The notes under the pieces: model-generated
What the model was told of the DNA's origin: nothing
What the model saw: only the letters and a program-made list of their open reading frames with translations
Database searches by the model: none
Part shown: positions 11,358 through 22,530 of the stretch, piece after piece
Layout: every line of letters begins with the position of its first letter
How positions within the stretch are numbered: position 1 is the first letter of the stretch
Translations under genes and position numbers: made by a program
Assembly: GCF_003473485.1 (NCBI RefSeq)
Contig: NC_053043.1
Location: 7,078,001-7,142,000 of the forward strand
DNA length: 64,000 bases
Direction of reading: 5' to 3'
From: Medicago truncatula
Lineage: Eukaryota; Streptophyta; Magnoliopsida; Fabales; Fabaceae

Positions 11358-12154
11358 TACCCCGTCCTTTATTATAGAACCTTTTTAGTAAAAAAAATGT
11401 CTCTTTTTATAAGATCATTTTAATATTTTCAAGTATATTAATTATTTCTTTACAAAATTACCCCTATTTAATCAACATATTTTTTTGAAAAGCAATAAAT
11501 TATTTTTTTCTTTATATAAGAACAACAATAAGTTTACGTGAGAAAATAAAAGAGTAGTAATTCTCTCATTCATGCACCATTCTCTGTTTCTAAATTGTTT
11601 GTGGTATCAACATCTAATCTATTCCATGACTTTGAGTTTCATGGTGTAATTCAAAGTTAGAATCGTCTATTGATAGCAAAGTGTCTTCAACATTAACAGC
11701 CAAGTTGAGGTCTGGCAACTGATTTGTGTTATCGTGATCACAGGGATTAAAAGGGATGTTTAAATCTATGTTGAGATGGGGTTCCATGGATTCCTATAAT
11801 TTTTTTATGAAGAATATGTTTAGTTCTCTATATGTGTATATATACTCTTGTTTCATGCTCCTTGTTCTTAAAAAAATGGCGTCATAGTGATTCAAAAATT
11901 TTGTGAAAAAAAGAAGTGAATGTTCATTCATGTTCCAACTAGTCTACATTCAATCTAAGAGGTTCATGATTCACGTTTCTTTACTGTTATGGGTACGATG
12001 ATAAATTAATTTGGTGCATTATTCAATTAATAGAAGGGCAAACATGGAGAAAAAAATATCATTTGTCAACAAATGTAACACAATAATCAACTTTCTTAAA
12101 ATCCGTTTTTTTTTCTTTTCTAAAAGGATCCTATAATAAACGACGGAGGTGATA
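11358..12154. mobile_element. Mariner-like DNA transposon remnant
   Basis: The left end TACCCCGTCCTTTATTATAG and the reverse complement of the right end (…CCTCCGTCGTTTATTATAGG) form terminal inverted repeats of about 30 bp. The ends resemble the CTCCGTCC-type termini of Stowaway and plant mariner elements. At about 797 bp it is too short for a transposase. The interior carries the small minus-strand frame listed separately. The exact right boundary and TSD are uncertain. Confidence 0.6.
11614..11787 (-). CDS. 57-codon frame with two DLN motifs inside the mariner-like remnant
   Basis: The frame starts at 11787 and stops at 11614. It encodes 57 aa, acidic and Asn/Leu-rich, with 'NIDLNIPF' near residue 6 and 'LPDLNLAV' near residue 24. 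DLN-rich N-termini occur in plant mariner-like transposases, and DLNxxP strings also match EAR repression motifs. Its position inside the TIRs suggests a leftover first coding segment of the transposase. It is too short to identify by eye and may be untranslated. Confidence 0.35.
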   Translation of the reverse strand: MEPHLNIDLNIPFNPCDHDNTNQLPDLNLAVNVEDTLLSIDDSNFELHHETQSHGID

Positions 12155-12900
12155 CCTGTCAAACATGTGATCTATGAGGGTAACATTTGCGGTGTTCCCT
12201 TCCATGCTCGCCCTTAAGGTGCAATTAACTTTTGTAATCAATATCTGTAAACTTGTATACGAAACCTTGAGCTTGCCCGTTGGGATTGGAGAGTGCAGCA
12301 ATTCTTAATTTGTTGTTGAATAATGTGCTCCCCATCTCTCTCTTTCAAAGTAATTGATAAATTCCTTTGTTTATTTTAGTGCATTTGGTTTGTTATGAAT
12401 TTGTGTATTATATAAGCACCTCAACAGATTCTTATTAGCGTAATTACAACGGAAGCATCAAGCATGCATGCATACTCACAAACACAAACTCATCATATTC
12501 TTATCTAAATAATCAGAATATATTCTTCTCCATAATTTTTTAAAGAATCTTATTTTTCTTCGGATCAGATTCGATATTTGTGTGGGTTTTTTATTCTTTC
12601 TTTTCCTCCACATACCGTATATATTTACAACCAAAAATATACATATTATACCGTATATAAAGAACATAAGGATACTTCAACTCATACGGAAATGGATTAT
12701 ATTCTAATTAAAAAGTGCAATAGCTATTAATGCGCGCATCACTATTGGTGTATGCTCAAAGAATTAGTGGGTTTCCTTTTTGTTTTTTCAGCTTCTTTTT
12801 TATTCTCTTTTTTCATTTATACATACATGATTCTACTCCAACATCAGAAATAATATGTGTTTGCATCCTTTGCAGCATTACTTACCACTCCATATCTGTT
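12155..12900. other. Intergenic AT-rich sequence
   Basis: No gene, RNA gene or terminal repeat was recognised. A 92-codon frame running into the adjacent hAT element has no conserved features. Confidence 0.4.
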
Positions 12901-12910
12901 AGGTCTAAAT

Positions 12911-13594
12911 CTATGAAGCCTCGATACTTCAAAACGGAGACGTACCCGTATCGGATACTGACACTTCACGGATACTCGCGGATACGTACCCACGAATATC
13001 GGAATTAATTATTTAAATTTTAAAAAAATATTTTATCGGATACTTATATGATACTCCTCCACAAATACACAAAGATATTTATAAGATACTTCACATATAT
13101 GTTTCCTAGAAAAAGATGAAGGGTAAAAAAGTGAGACAATGTTGTAAAAATTCAGTAGAGATGTATATGATTCAATTTTAGATATGCATGGGTAGAATTG
13201 TTTCTCGATAAACCACTTAAAATTATACTTCTTGTGGATGAAGGTAACGAGAGAGAGGTAATTCGGTTAATCAACATTAGATAAAATTTGTGTTGAGTTC
13301 ATGCTTCTGTGACATCCCAACATATGAAAATATAATATGGTTTATAAGAAAACTTTACATTTATTTATTTTGATCACATGTATTATTTTTTAAAAATTGA
13401 CTTTTATAATAATATAATAATGAAGAGTAATCAATGTTTATTTTCTTCAAGTATTTTACATACATGTAAGTTTTAGTATAAAAATTTTGTTAACGTATCT
13501 TAGCCGTATCGTATCCTAAATTTAAAAAAAATCATGTATTCGTATACCTGTATCATATCGTACCCACACCCGTATTAATATCAGGGCTTCATAG
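12911..13594. mobile_element. Non-autonomous hAT-like element with 8-bp TSD
   Basis: Perfect 10-bp terminal inverted repeats, CTATGAAGCC and GGCTTCATAG, bound 684 bp. The flanks carry a perfect 8-bp direct repeat, gtctaaat, at 12903-12910 and 13595-13602, the TSD size of hAT transposons. The subterminal regions are rich in CGTATCGGATAC-like motifs on both sides in opposite orientation, as expected for transposase-binding sites. No transposase frame is present. Confidence 0.82.
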
Positions 13595-13602
13595 GTCTAA
13601 AT

Positions 13603-14376
13603 TGAGCATGTTTTTCACAATTTCTCTCTTTTAAATTGTTGGAGGATTCATCTTTAGAATTTTGTATGTTTTAACTTTTGAGCGACTAAACTTATTGGAA
13701 CTAATATGTATGACTACATACTAATATTAATGATCAGAACATATGACAAAGTTTCAGTGGAGCATTACATTGATCATCAAACCTTTTCATTTTTTTCGAA
13801 ACATGTCAGTATGATAATAGAAGTGGGGATCGAATCATCGATCTTTTTATCACTCTACTCTTTAACTCTTTCACTATAACTAAATTTATATTTTCTATCA
13901 AACTTTTTCATCTAACAGGATCAGTAACATGTTGAAGCATTCTCAAAATTATCCCAGCCCATTTGATAAATTTCCTTCCATTGATCACTTATTTCATCCG
14001 TCAATTCCCACTCTTCAGAATGTGTTTGTTTTCAGTTTTCATATTTGAGTATATTTAAACTTACTTTTCCTTCAAAGCAAGTAACTACGGACCAAATGCA
14101 CTTGAACATAAAATTACTTTTTACATCTATCTATTTAGAAATGGTAACTATTATACGAATTTAAGCAAACAAACAATAAATCTGTCATTAAATGGACATA
14201 AAATAATTTAATATTGTCAAAAAATGGACAAACCATGGTCCACAATATTATGTCATTATTATAACATATAAAAATAGCTAAAGAAATTGAATGGGTTGAT
14301 TCCAAATCTCATTATTTGTTTTAAGGGAAGAGACGAGCAGGGGACGGTCCATAAATAATGTAGCCCCGGACTAATC
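13603..14376. other. Intergenic AT-rich sequence
   Basis: Nothing recognisable was found between the hAT-like element and the next fold-back element. Confidence 0.4.
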
Positions 14377-14708
14377 GTGTATGTTTGATTTCATTTTTAG
14401 AGGGTTAAAATTGATTATGGAAATGTAAAATTGATTCTAACATATTTGACTGTTTTAAATAGAATTGATTTTACCTTTAAGAATTATTTATATTTGAAAC
14501 TAGGATTTGTAGTTTTTTATTCAAAAGTTCATTTTTACACAAACTTATAATTCAACTCACGTTGATTTGAATACTTTTAGATGAATGTATTTTCTATTTT
14601 GCCTAAAAAAAATGTATATTCACATAAATTATTTTACTTTCAACTCACTTTTAATTAGACTTAATTCTTTCAAAATCAATTTTCATCGTTATAAAACCAA
14701 ACATACAC
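14377..14708. mobile_element. Probable MITE with GTGTATGTTTG termini
   Basis: GTGTATGTTTGATTTCAT at the left pairs with GTGTATGTTTGGTTTTAT when the right end is reverse complemented. 'aaaattgatt' motifs repeat in both orientations inside. No clear TSD was found. Confidence 0.45.
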
Positions 14709-14711
14709 TAT

Positions 14712-15164
14712 ATGTCATTCGACTCATTCCATAGTTTGACAATCTTTTCTAGAGAATTTAGGTGAAATCAAAATAAAGTTTAAAATTTAGGTGAAGCATA
14801 CAAAATTAGAATCAAAATCACCGTCTTACACATATACAAATAAAAATGACTAAATGCATTTGCAGTGTAAAAATGTTTTATGTGATTTCACTGACAACCC
14901 TTGTATTTAGACAACTATACCTCAAATAGACTACCGAATACTTTCAATACTTATGATATATTGACATCTATTTTGTGACAACTTTTCCAATATGACATAT
15001 TGGCATGGTGTTTTGGAGCTTTTTTCCCTTTTGCTTTTACAAAAATACTCCTATATACATCTAGTTGTCAAAATATTGTTGTAAAAGATATGTTCAAATA
15101 TCATTTCTCTACTTCCATAATGTAGTTTTGCTAGTTTCATTGAATGAATCAGTGCCACACCATT
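14712..15164. other. Intergenic AT-rich sequence
   Basis: No gene or repeat boundary was recognised. Confidence 0.4.
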
Positions 15165-15585
15165 GGACATTTTGGATTTTTGTCTAAAACCTTTACAAAA
15201 TTAAGAATTATGCTCTTCTTTCATCATGTTTTGCTCGCTCCCAACCAAACTTTTCAAAATAGTCCTGCATAAGTTATCTCACGTTAGGTATAACACCCGC
15301 TAGAGCTAACTCACGCAAGAGTTAAACATGAAAAAACACTCACTTAAGTTAACTCACGCATGTGTTAAACATGAAAAAACACCCAGCTTGAGTAAACTCG
15401 TGTTGCGTGAGTTAACTTACATTGCGTGAGTTAACTCACGCTGTGTATAACACCTACATGAGTTAACTCACGCAGAGATATTTTAAAAATTTTGGTTGGG
15501 AGCGAGCAAAACGTGATGGGAGAAGAGTAGAATTCTAAAAATAAACAAAGATGTTTGTAAAAACCATATTTCCCAACATCTATTT
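15165..15585. mobile_element. Fold-back element filled with GAGTTAACTCACGC motifs
   Basis: Long imperfect inverted arms lie at about 15206-15262 and 15482-15538, each containing 'gttttgctcgctcccaacca' or its complement. The roughly 220-bp centre holds about seven variants of a 'gttaactcacgca' motif in both orientations, including the perfect 18-bp palindrome GCGTGAGTTAACTCACGC at 15424-15441. Two copies of 'gttaaacatgaaaaaacac' also occur. No coding frame is supported. It looks like a non-autonomous fold-back transposon with internal arrays. Confidence 0.6.
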
Positions 15586-16544
15586 GACACATAATTTTAG
15601 TTCTTTTTTTTGTAAATTGTGATTCCTCCGCGCGCAACTGTCGAGACTAATCACTCGAGCATTGTAGGACCCAAATGGGCGGCAAGTTCTCCCTAAGATT
15701 TTAACATTGCTGCATGCCTAAATTGAATTCGAATTCAAGACCTTGGTTAAGCTAGAAGAGACCCGTGCAATCTCATCTAAACGCTCTTGGATTTTACAGA
15801 TTTTACCTTTCGATCAGGCTCGAGATTACCAAAACTCTTGAAAACTGAGACATTGAGACAAAAAAAAAAAAAAATCCCTCCACAACCAACATTAAGCTTC
15901 ATATTAACTCATTTTTCACTCTTTAAACATTTGAACTGAGTTGGCTCACTTTTACCACTCCCATCCCTTGTTGAAGTATATATGCTATGTCCATCCAAAC
16001 AACATAGATATTGTCAACCAAAACTTAAAAAACTAAAAAGGAATTCTGGAAAAAAAACTGATTGAACTGAATCTATAAAACTGATTTTGAACAAAAATTA
16101 ATTTTGAATGAACTGAATCTATAAAACAGATTCAAAAGCATCTTAGTTCATGTTGCATTGCATCAAGGACTATAGCTTCTGAAATTGGATCCTCTACTAT
16201 TGTTGTATTTGTATTGCAGATCATATGGTAGAGCCATAGAATAAGAAAAAGCAAAGCATATATAGACAAGAGCCACAAACTTCAATGTCGACGCAATTCC
16301 CACACAAACTCGTCGACAAGACTATGGAGAAAATTGGTGTTAATATGAAATTTGTTGTATTGTTTGTTGAAATTTTAGTTGCATTCATGGATTTAGAAGA
16401 ACACGAGAAAGACAGACTGCATCAATTGGGTTTGCTCAATGGAAAATAAATGAAAACAGATTTGTGGACATGTAGGCATATTAATGGACACATCGAATCT
16501 TTTTTAATGTGTTCGATAAAAACTCAATGGTGTTAACGTTTTGT
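15586..16544. other. Intergenic sequence downstream of RF298
   Basis: The unit 'tgaactgaatctataaaac' occurs twice, 45 bp apart, near 16064 and 16109. The rest shows no gene. Confidence 0.4.
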
Positions 16545-16676
16545 TAAGAGCAACTTAGTGCGAAAAAATGACACATCCAAAATTGTAAATAAAATTGAAG
16601 AACCTATGGAGTAATAGGTTCTTCAATTTTATTTAAATTTTTTGATTCGGCGTTTTTTTGCACCAAGTTGGTCTTA
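16545..16676. mobile_element. Short hairpin MITE with perfect 21-bp inner stem
   Basis: Outer arms TAAGAGCAACTTAGTGC and (reverse complement) TAAGACCAACTTGGTGC bound a 132-bp element. At its centre 16587-16607 and 16614-16634 are perfect reverse complements with a 6-nt loop. It lies about 270 bp past the RF298 stop codon, so it could be in or near that transcript's 3' end. Confidence 0.65.
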
Positions 16677-16944
16677 TTAGTTTCAATTATGAAGAGTACA
16701 ATAAGTTGATGATTCTATATCTTGCTCCTAAACAAGCTAATAGGAAAGACAAGTAAACAAACTTCAATTAAAACCAAAACTGCAGAAGAAAAATAAAGAA
16801 GTTGTAGCGGAAGAATCAACCTTTGCATTGAAAGTAATATATAATGTATCTGAAGTCCAGATCCAAGATCTGAATGCATTATTCTATGGGAGTCCCGAGG
16901 ACATTATTCAAAACACTCATTTCACTCAAATAAATAAATCACTA

Positions 16945-19900
16945 TTATGTACGCGCATAACGCACAGAAATTCGCTCCTGGATGGGGCTCCTGCAAGAAG
17001 GACAATCTTGCATTCCCTGCTTCTCATGGAGCTCATTGCACTTTGTGCAAACAACTTGATGAGCACATGGAAGAAATACAACAGACATCTCTTCCGAAAG
17101 GCACATCACACACTCCCTTTCCCGTTTCACACCTCCTCCATTCATAGAGAAGTTATTTAACTTTTGAACCAATTCTGAAATAGACGCGGTGTGGGGTTCT
17201 TCAAAACCAGAACCCTTTTTCGTGTCCTTGAAGCTACCGGCATAGCTTCCATCGATCCCTCTTTTTAGTGCAGCAATTTTTGAAGAGTCGGACTTCTGTC
17301 TTATTTGTGCAATTTCTTTTTCAAGTTTCTGGATGTCATCTTTGTATCTTCGCAGCTCCTTCTCCGCTTCCAATTTGATCCTCTCCTCCTTGGTTCTAGC
17401 CAACTCCTCAATTTGTTCTCTTTCTTTTCGTATAGAACTGACCATGGAGAGAAGTTCTTCTGTTTTCTTTGCTGCCTGCCGCCGTTTAGCCTGTGATATT
17501 TTTCCTTTACAATGAGAACAGACCCAGTAACACAAACTCATTAAGCACTCACAGATTGAATGTGTTTGCATCTGTGGTATCTCACGAGTGATGCGTGCGT
17601 ACCAAGTGATTCATTTAACATTACCCACCCATTCAACAAGGAAATGATGTTGACTGTTAAGTCATGCATTTGAATCACTTATACGTGTCACTGCGTGTGT
17701 CGGTCAAAACTTATTTCATTTAATTAAGAGCATAAAATGAGTGTGGGAAAGTTTTGAAATTTTCAGATAACTACTTAGGTATAAAGGCTTGTATACCGAA
17801 GCCCCCCATGAGAACAAACAACAGCTTGAGTAATACATGTTGGTATTAATACCTGGTGAAGAAAAAATGCATGGCAAAGCAGTTGGAATAAAACAGGATA
17901 TAGTATATTGAAGCCACATGAAAACAAATAACAGCTTCAGGAATAAATGTTGGTATTGATATCTGGTGAAGATGAAACGCATGGCAAAGCATTTGGAATA
18001 AGCATGATAAACTATTACCTCGAATTGCTCCGCTTGCACTTCGGCTTGCTTTGATTCCTTCGATATATGTGCCAATTTGTTTTTTTCAGTCATTAGCTCT
18101 TCCTGTAACAACGATTTCTGATTCTCCCATGATTGAAACTTCATTTGGGTCTTCTTTTCCCTCTTAGAGACCTCTTGAAAATTTGTTGCTGATTCTACCG
18201 CACGTAACTTAGCAGCCTCCATCTCTTTCCTCAATGCAGCATTCTCCATCTCGAGCTTCCGTACTGCAGTATTAGCTCGTTCCACTTGTCCACCTGCTTT
18301 ACCCAAGGCATTTTCCATCTCAGAAAGCTTTTTCATGGTGTTTTCTTCAAGGCATTGTTTCTCCTTTTTAAGTCGTTCAACTTCTTCTTTCTCTTGCCTT
18401 AGTGTCTTAAGCTCGGCCTTGTCCTTACTCAGCCGACGAGCAGCCTGCATCACCTTTTGATTTGCCCACTCTGTCCATTCTTGAAGTTCATTTTGCAGCT
18501 CCCGAACCCTCGGAACCATCTTCAAAATCAGCTCATCTTTTCTATCTTGGGGCAACCACTGTCTCATGGACTTGTCATATGGTATCCCCACACAACTACT
18601 ACTATGTGACTTGTTACTGCAGCAGATAGGGGCTATAGAAGAATTGCCTTTTGAAGACAGTGAAAGAGAAAGGTCAGTGTCTGTAGCTGATAATGCATCT
18701 GGAGGACTACTGACTGCTGGTATAAGGTTTGCTTCATGTTCTGAAGATGAAGAATCAGCTGCACGAGAAATAGTATCACTAGAATCCAGGCTAAATGTAG
18801 GGGTAGATGGTCCATTATTAGATGAGAAATGGGTGTTATGATTGTTTTGAGTGACATCAATTCCCACTGCCTTGCTTATGTTTATAGAAGCACTCTTTAA
18901 GTTTATGGCAGTAGATTCTGATACTGATTTAAGTTTTTTATCTAAGATTAAACCACTCAAACCACTCAGCTTTCCTCCTCTTGAAGACCCTTTAGACCCG
19001 TATGTCCGATAACTCTTTTCCACGTGGATTGACTTCTGACGAAAAATGTACTCCCTCTTGGTGCTACTCGAATGGACCTTTCTAACAATCCCACATTTTT
19101 CTTGTAGCAGGGGAGATTGAGAGGTTCCAGAAGCACTAGATGACTTGTCAACAGGATGACATCCAGAATTAGCACCCTGTTTTTCCAAGAGTCCACCGCG
19201 AATTTGAGAATTTTCTGCCACAACAGATTTCTCAGATTGAGTGCCTGGGGGAATTGAATTACAAGGACTTGGAAGACTCAATTCCGAACTTTTTGTTTCA
19301 ACTTTTGATTGTGATTCAGTCTGGACAGAAGAAGAGCCATCACCAATGCCATCGCTGCCTAAACTACTTAAAGGGTCACCATCCATTGCACAAGCATGTG
19401 ACACATTCATGTCACTGATTAACAAACACCACATTGCATCTCCGAAACTGAAAAATGGCCTAACCTCTTGAAGAACGCAAACCAATTCAGCCAAGATGTA
19501 ATTCTGAAGCTCGGCTAAATCTTTAAAATAGTGCTCTCGTGAAGGATCAAATTCTTGACCATTTCTCAAAAAAGCTAAAGTATTGTCAACTATATTAGAC
19601 ACAGTGTCTTTGCATCCATAACAGATGCCAGGTCTTAACATAGCCTTTGTAGCAACATCTTCAGTGTAGCCACAAGCAACAATTTTTTTTATTGCACTCT
19701 TGAAAATGGTTTGCAAATTGCTCAAGACAAGTTCTTGCAACTGAGTTTCTGTGTGATCACTCCAATCAGCGCCATGGGATTCAACCACTTCTAATTCCTC
19801 CTTAGGCTGGCAAAGCCTGACCTCAGATGAAACTGCGGGGCTAGATAATCCAAGGTCAAGCTTCAAGCCATCAGAACAACCGTGACTAACACTGCACAAG

Positions 19901-20115
19901 TCAGAAGCTGTGACTGGCCCAAAACATGGGGTAATTTCGACTTTTTCAGCAGAAAATTCATAACTTAGGCTCTCATGTTGAAGTGAAGATATACTCTTAC
20001 TTGACTCCCCTAAAGGTGGATCAGCCCTGAATTTTCTTTTATTTCGACTTCCTTTTTCTTGAACAGAAACCGAAGAAGACATTTGACTGTTACCACTGAC
20101 AACCAGTGATGCCAT
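16945..20115 (-). CDS. RING-type E3 ubiquitin ligase, RF298/RF4-like
   Basis: Two coding exons (20115-18019 and 17490-16945) joined in phase give 880 aa. The family (RF298, RF4, MIP1-like) are putative ubiquitin ligases. The N-terminal half is Ser-rich and low in order. A conserved block 'LQELVLSNLQTIFKSAIKKIVACGYTEDVATKAMLR...' lies at about residues 126-165. The block from roughly residue 545 to 770 is a strong coiled coil rich in Lys/Glu/Leu heptads. The C-terminal ~55 residues are a RING finger with 'CVMCLSEEMSVVFLPCAHQVVCTKC' and 'CPSC' as metal ligands. The intron (17491-18018) interrupts the coiled coil. The apparent 799-aa frame ending near 17716 is simply read-through into that intron. 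Two further exons are non-coding. The length fits the family (about 800-880 aa). Confidence 0.92.
17798..18007. repeat. Tandem duplication in the RF298 intron, period 112 bp
   Basis: The segment at 17798-17909 is repeated at 17910-18007 with scattered differences; both contain 'atgttggtatt.atac/tctggtgaaga' and 'gcatggcaaagca'. The second copy runs up to 10 bases from the exon 1 donor site. Confidence 0.75.
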
Positions 20116-20777
20116 TTAGCTGCAAACAAATCAAAAGAAGTTAATAGCTGCTATAATATTTCTCATTTAGATTACAATCACAAGTTGATTAGTTTCAGGC
20201 CTTATTTACATAGCTTGAAAGAATTTAACATTCTTGCTTGCTGTTTACAATGCAGCTAGTCATACAAACAATTTCTTAATTCTAAAACTCGCTTCGTATG
20301 GCTGTCTAATAATGATGGAATAATATTTGCACAGATGAAATTTAGCTAATAACATAAACAAGTAGCTAATAAGAAGAAAATACAAGATTCTTATTCATAA
20401 TAGTAAATTACATATATTAATTATGTCAACAATACATGTTAAGATTTCTATTTCTCTCATATAATTGATCCGTACATCGCACGGCATGCACACTAGTTAA
20501 CAAAAAAAAAAAGTAAAAACTTATGAACACACTCATCATGATTCATAACTTTATCCGGCATCAATTCACAAGCAGTCAAAATCCACTGATTCCAAAACCA
20601 AGTACTATCAAAACGTAATGGCAAAATGAAAATCAACAACGTAAATTCACAACAAATTTGATAGCATTATCAATGAACAAAAAGGGAGCAAAAAAAAGTA
20701 TGAGTAATAACTAATAACTAACACTTGATTATAAGATAATGCATTGTATATGAATTTAAGAAGTGAAAATTTATTAC

Positions 20778-21240
20778 CTCTAAATCTCAGTAATACAATC
20801 TACGTTGAATAACTTCCTGAAACAATCAGATTAAAAAAACAATGAAAATTAATATTCATAACACTGCCCAAAAACATGCACAAGTAATCTCAATAGAGCA
20901 AACCCAGTTGAAAAAAAATAAAAACTGAAACTACCCAATTGAATTCAATTACATAACAAATCTTCAAAGTCAATCACAGATCAATAAATCGATCTAAAAA
21001 TTTCATTTTTAATGTAAATTCAATTCCCAGAAGATCCCCAATTGAAGAAAAATTCAGAGTTCTATAATCAGTATTTGAATCAACCGATACATACCCGATT
21101 GAAGAAAATTGACAAACAATCAAACGTAAGATCGATCTTAGAACATCGGAGAATCAGAAAGAAAAATCAATGTTTTTTTTAGGTTTTTATTGTTTTTTTT
21201 TTCTTTCTCCTCTGTTTATTTTATTTTTTTGTGCTGTGTG
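20778..21240 (-). promoter_or_regulatory. RF298 5' leader exons and promoter (original copy)
   Basis: On the minus strand, leader exon 1 ends at 21095 (donor GG|gtatgt). Leader exon 2 spans 20816-20778 (acceptor ttcag, donor GAG|gtaata), and the coding exon begins at 20119 after 'tttgcag', four bases before the ATG. A TATA-like ttataag sits at 21267-21272, so transcription probably starts near 21235. The pyrimidine-rich stretch 21150-21230 lies in the leader. Confidence 0.65.
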
Positions 21241-21819
21241 TTGAGCTTGGGGAGGCTTTAATAGCCTTATAAGCAATGGGAATATACATGCCCCTTACCC
21301 ACTATAGTAACTAGGTTAGCATCATGGTTATTATAAAAAGTTATATTAAGTCAAAATTATGATTTTTGAGAATATTTCAATAATATTTTGGTCAAAAAGT
21401 ATATATCAATAATAATTATTTGGTCTAATAAAAATATAGATGAGAATTATGTCATTTTAGCTACGTATCGTTATCGATGATAATATCGTCCAAAATACAG
21501 TAAGGTATTAAACATGATCTCATATTTTAATGAATGTTCTAAGTTATAATCGTGGTTAGCTACCGTTATAGAAGTTAGTTGTTTCTTGTTAGATCTAATT
21601 TCGATTGGTAAGGTCATCATGACGAGATGCATAATTATTAATTATATAAAAAAAAAATGAGTATTTCTTCTTTTCTTTTTTTGGCACAAGAAAAATGATT
21701 TTTTTTTCTAACAAATTCTTTAAATGAAATTTCTCAAATATCCTTATAAAAGTTAAATTTTAGGGGGATGTATTGGATTAGGATTCTATGAGATTTTAAA
21801 AGACTTTTTAATTATGAAA

Positions 21820-21970
21820 AAAGTCTTGTGGTATTCAATCAAGACTTTTTGCAATTTAAAAAAAGTCTTGTGGTATTCAATCAAGACTCTTTGTCATTTT
21901 AAAAAAGTCTTGAGGTATTCAATCAAGACTTTTCATCATTTAAAAAAAGTCTTGTGGTATTCAAAATCAT
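21820..21970. repeat. Tandem array, about four copies of a 42-bp unit
   Basis: The unit 'aaaagtcttgtggtattcaa' followed by 'tcaagacttttt' recurs at about 21820, 21861, 21903 and 21944. Each unit is itself an inverted repeat (AAGTCTTG...CAAGACTT). Confidence 0.75.
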
Positions 21971-22047
21971 TCAAATTTCGAAGGATTGTTTAATAAATTG
22001 GATTTTGATGGATTTTGTAGTGTAATTTTAACAAGAAAAAGTCTTTC

Positions 22048-22322
22048 TTTTTTTTGGTTACAAGGCTAAAACAAAGCAGAAAAAAACAAAACAGAAAAAA
22101 GGAAAGAGGCTAGCGCCTCATAAAGAGGACTCCTAATTCATCCGTCCTAAGCAGAGGCAGCAGGTCCTCTGGAGGAGAAGAGTGGAGAGTCAATTCAACA
22201 TCGCTCGATGCTCCAAGTTTAGCCATAAAGTTTGCACACTGATTTCCCTCTCTGAGTGAGTGATGAAGGTTGAAATTACGAGAAACCATGATATCTTTGA
22301 TATTTTGAATGAGAACAGCATA
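22048..22322 (-). mobile_element. 5'-truncated LINE fragment nested in the Harbinger-like element
   Basis: The insert is flanked by an 18-bp target-site duplication with one mismatch: 22030-22047 (aacaagaaaaagtctttc) and 22323-22340. On the minus strand it contains the last 70 codons of an RNase H-type domain followed by a stop at 22110-22112, a short 3' UTR and an A-rich tail next to the left TSD. These are the marks of target-primed reverse transcription with 5' truncation. Confidence 0.88.
22110..22322 (-). pseudogene. LINE RNase H C-terminal fragment
   Basis: The 70-aa open fragment includes 'HHSLREGNQCANFMAKLGAS' and 'SPPEDLLPLL', typical of the C-terminal end of ORF2 in plant LINEs, where an RNase H domain ends with a short hydrophobic tail. 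It has no start codon, because everything upstream was lost at integration. It is a dead fragment. Confidence 0.85.
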
Positions 22323-22398
22323 AACAAGAAAAAATCTTTCATGAAAAGATGAGATTTCTTGAGATTGTTTTTATTTTAAAAGTTACTATCTTTTTCTT

Positions 22399-22457
22399 CT
22401 CCTCTCTCTCTCTCTCCCCCTCCCCCTCCCTATTCTCTCTTCGTTTCTCTATCTCTC

Positions 22458-22505
<48 letters not shown>

Positions 22506-22530
22506 CCCCCTCTCTCCCTCTCTCTATCTC
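22399..22530. repeat. (CT)n microsatellite
   Basis: Long CT runs (notably 22461-22503) are interrupted by CCC and TATCTC. The open frame through it is an artefact of the repeat. Confidence 0.9.

Noticed and set aside
17716-18018. C-terminal 101 codons of the long minus-strand frame after '…QAEVQAEQFE'
   Set aside because: This is read-through into an intron with a good donor at 18017-18018. The true continuation is the coiled coil and RING exon at 17490-16945.
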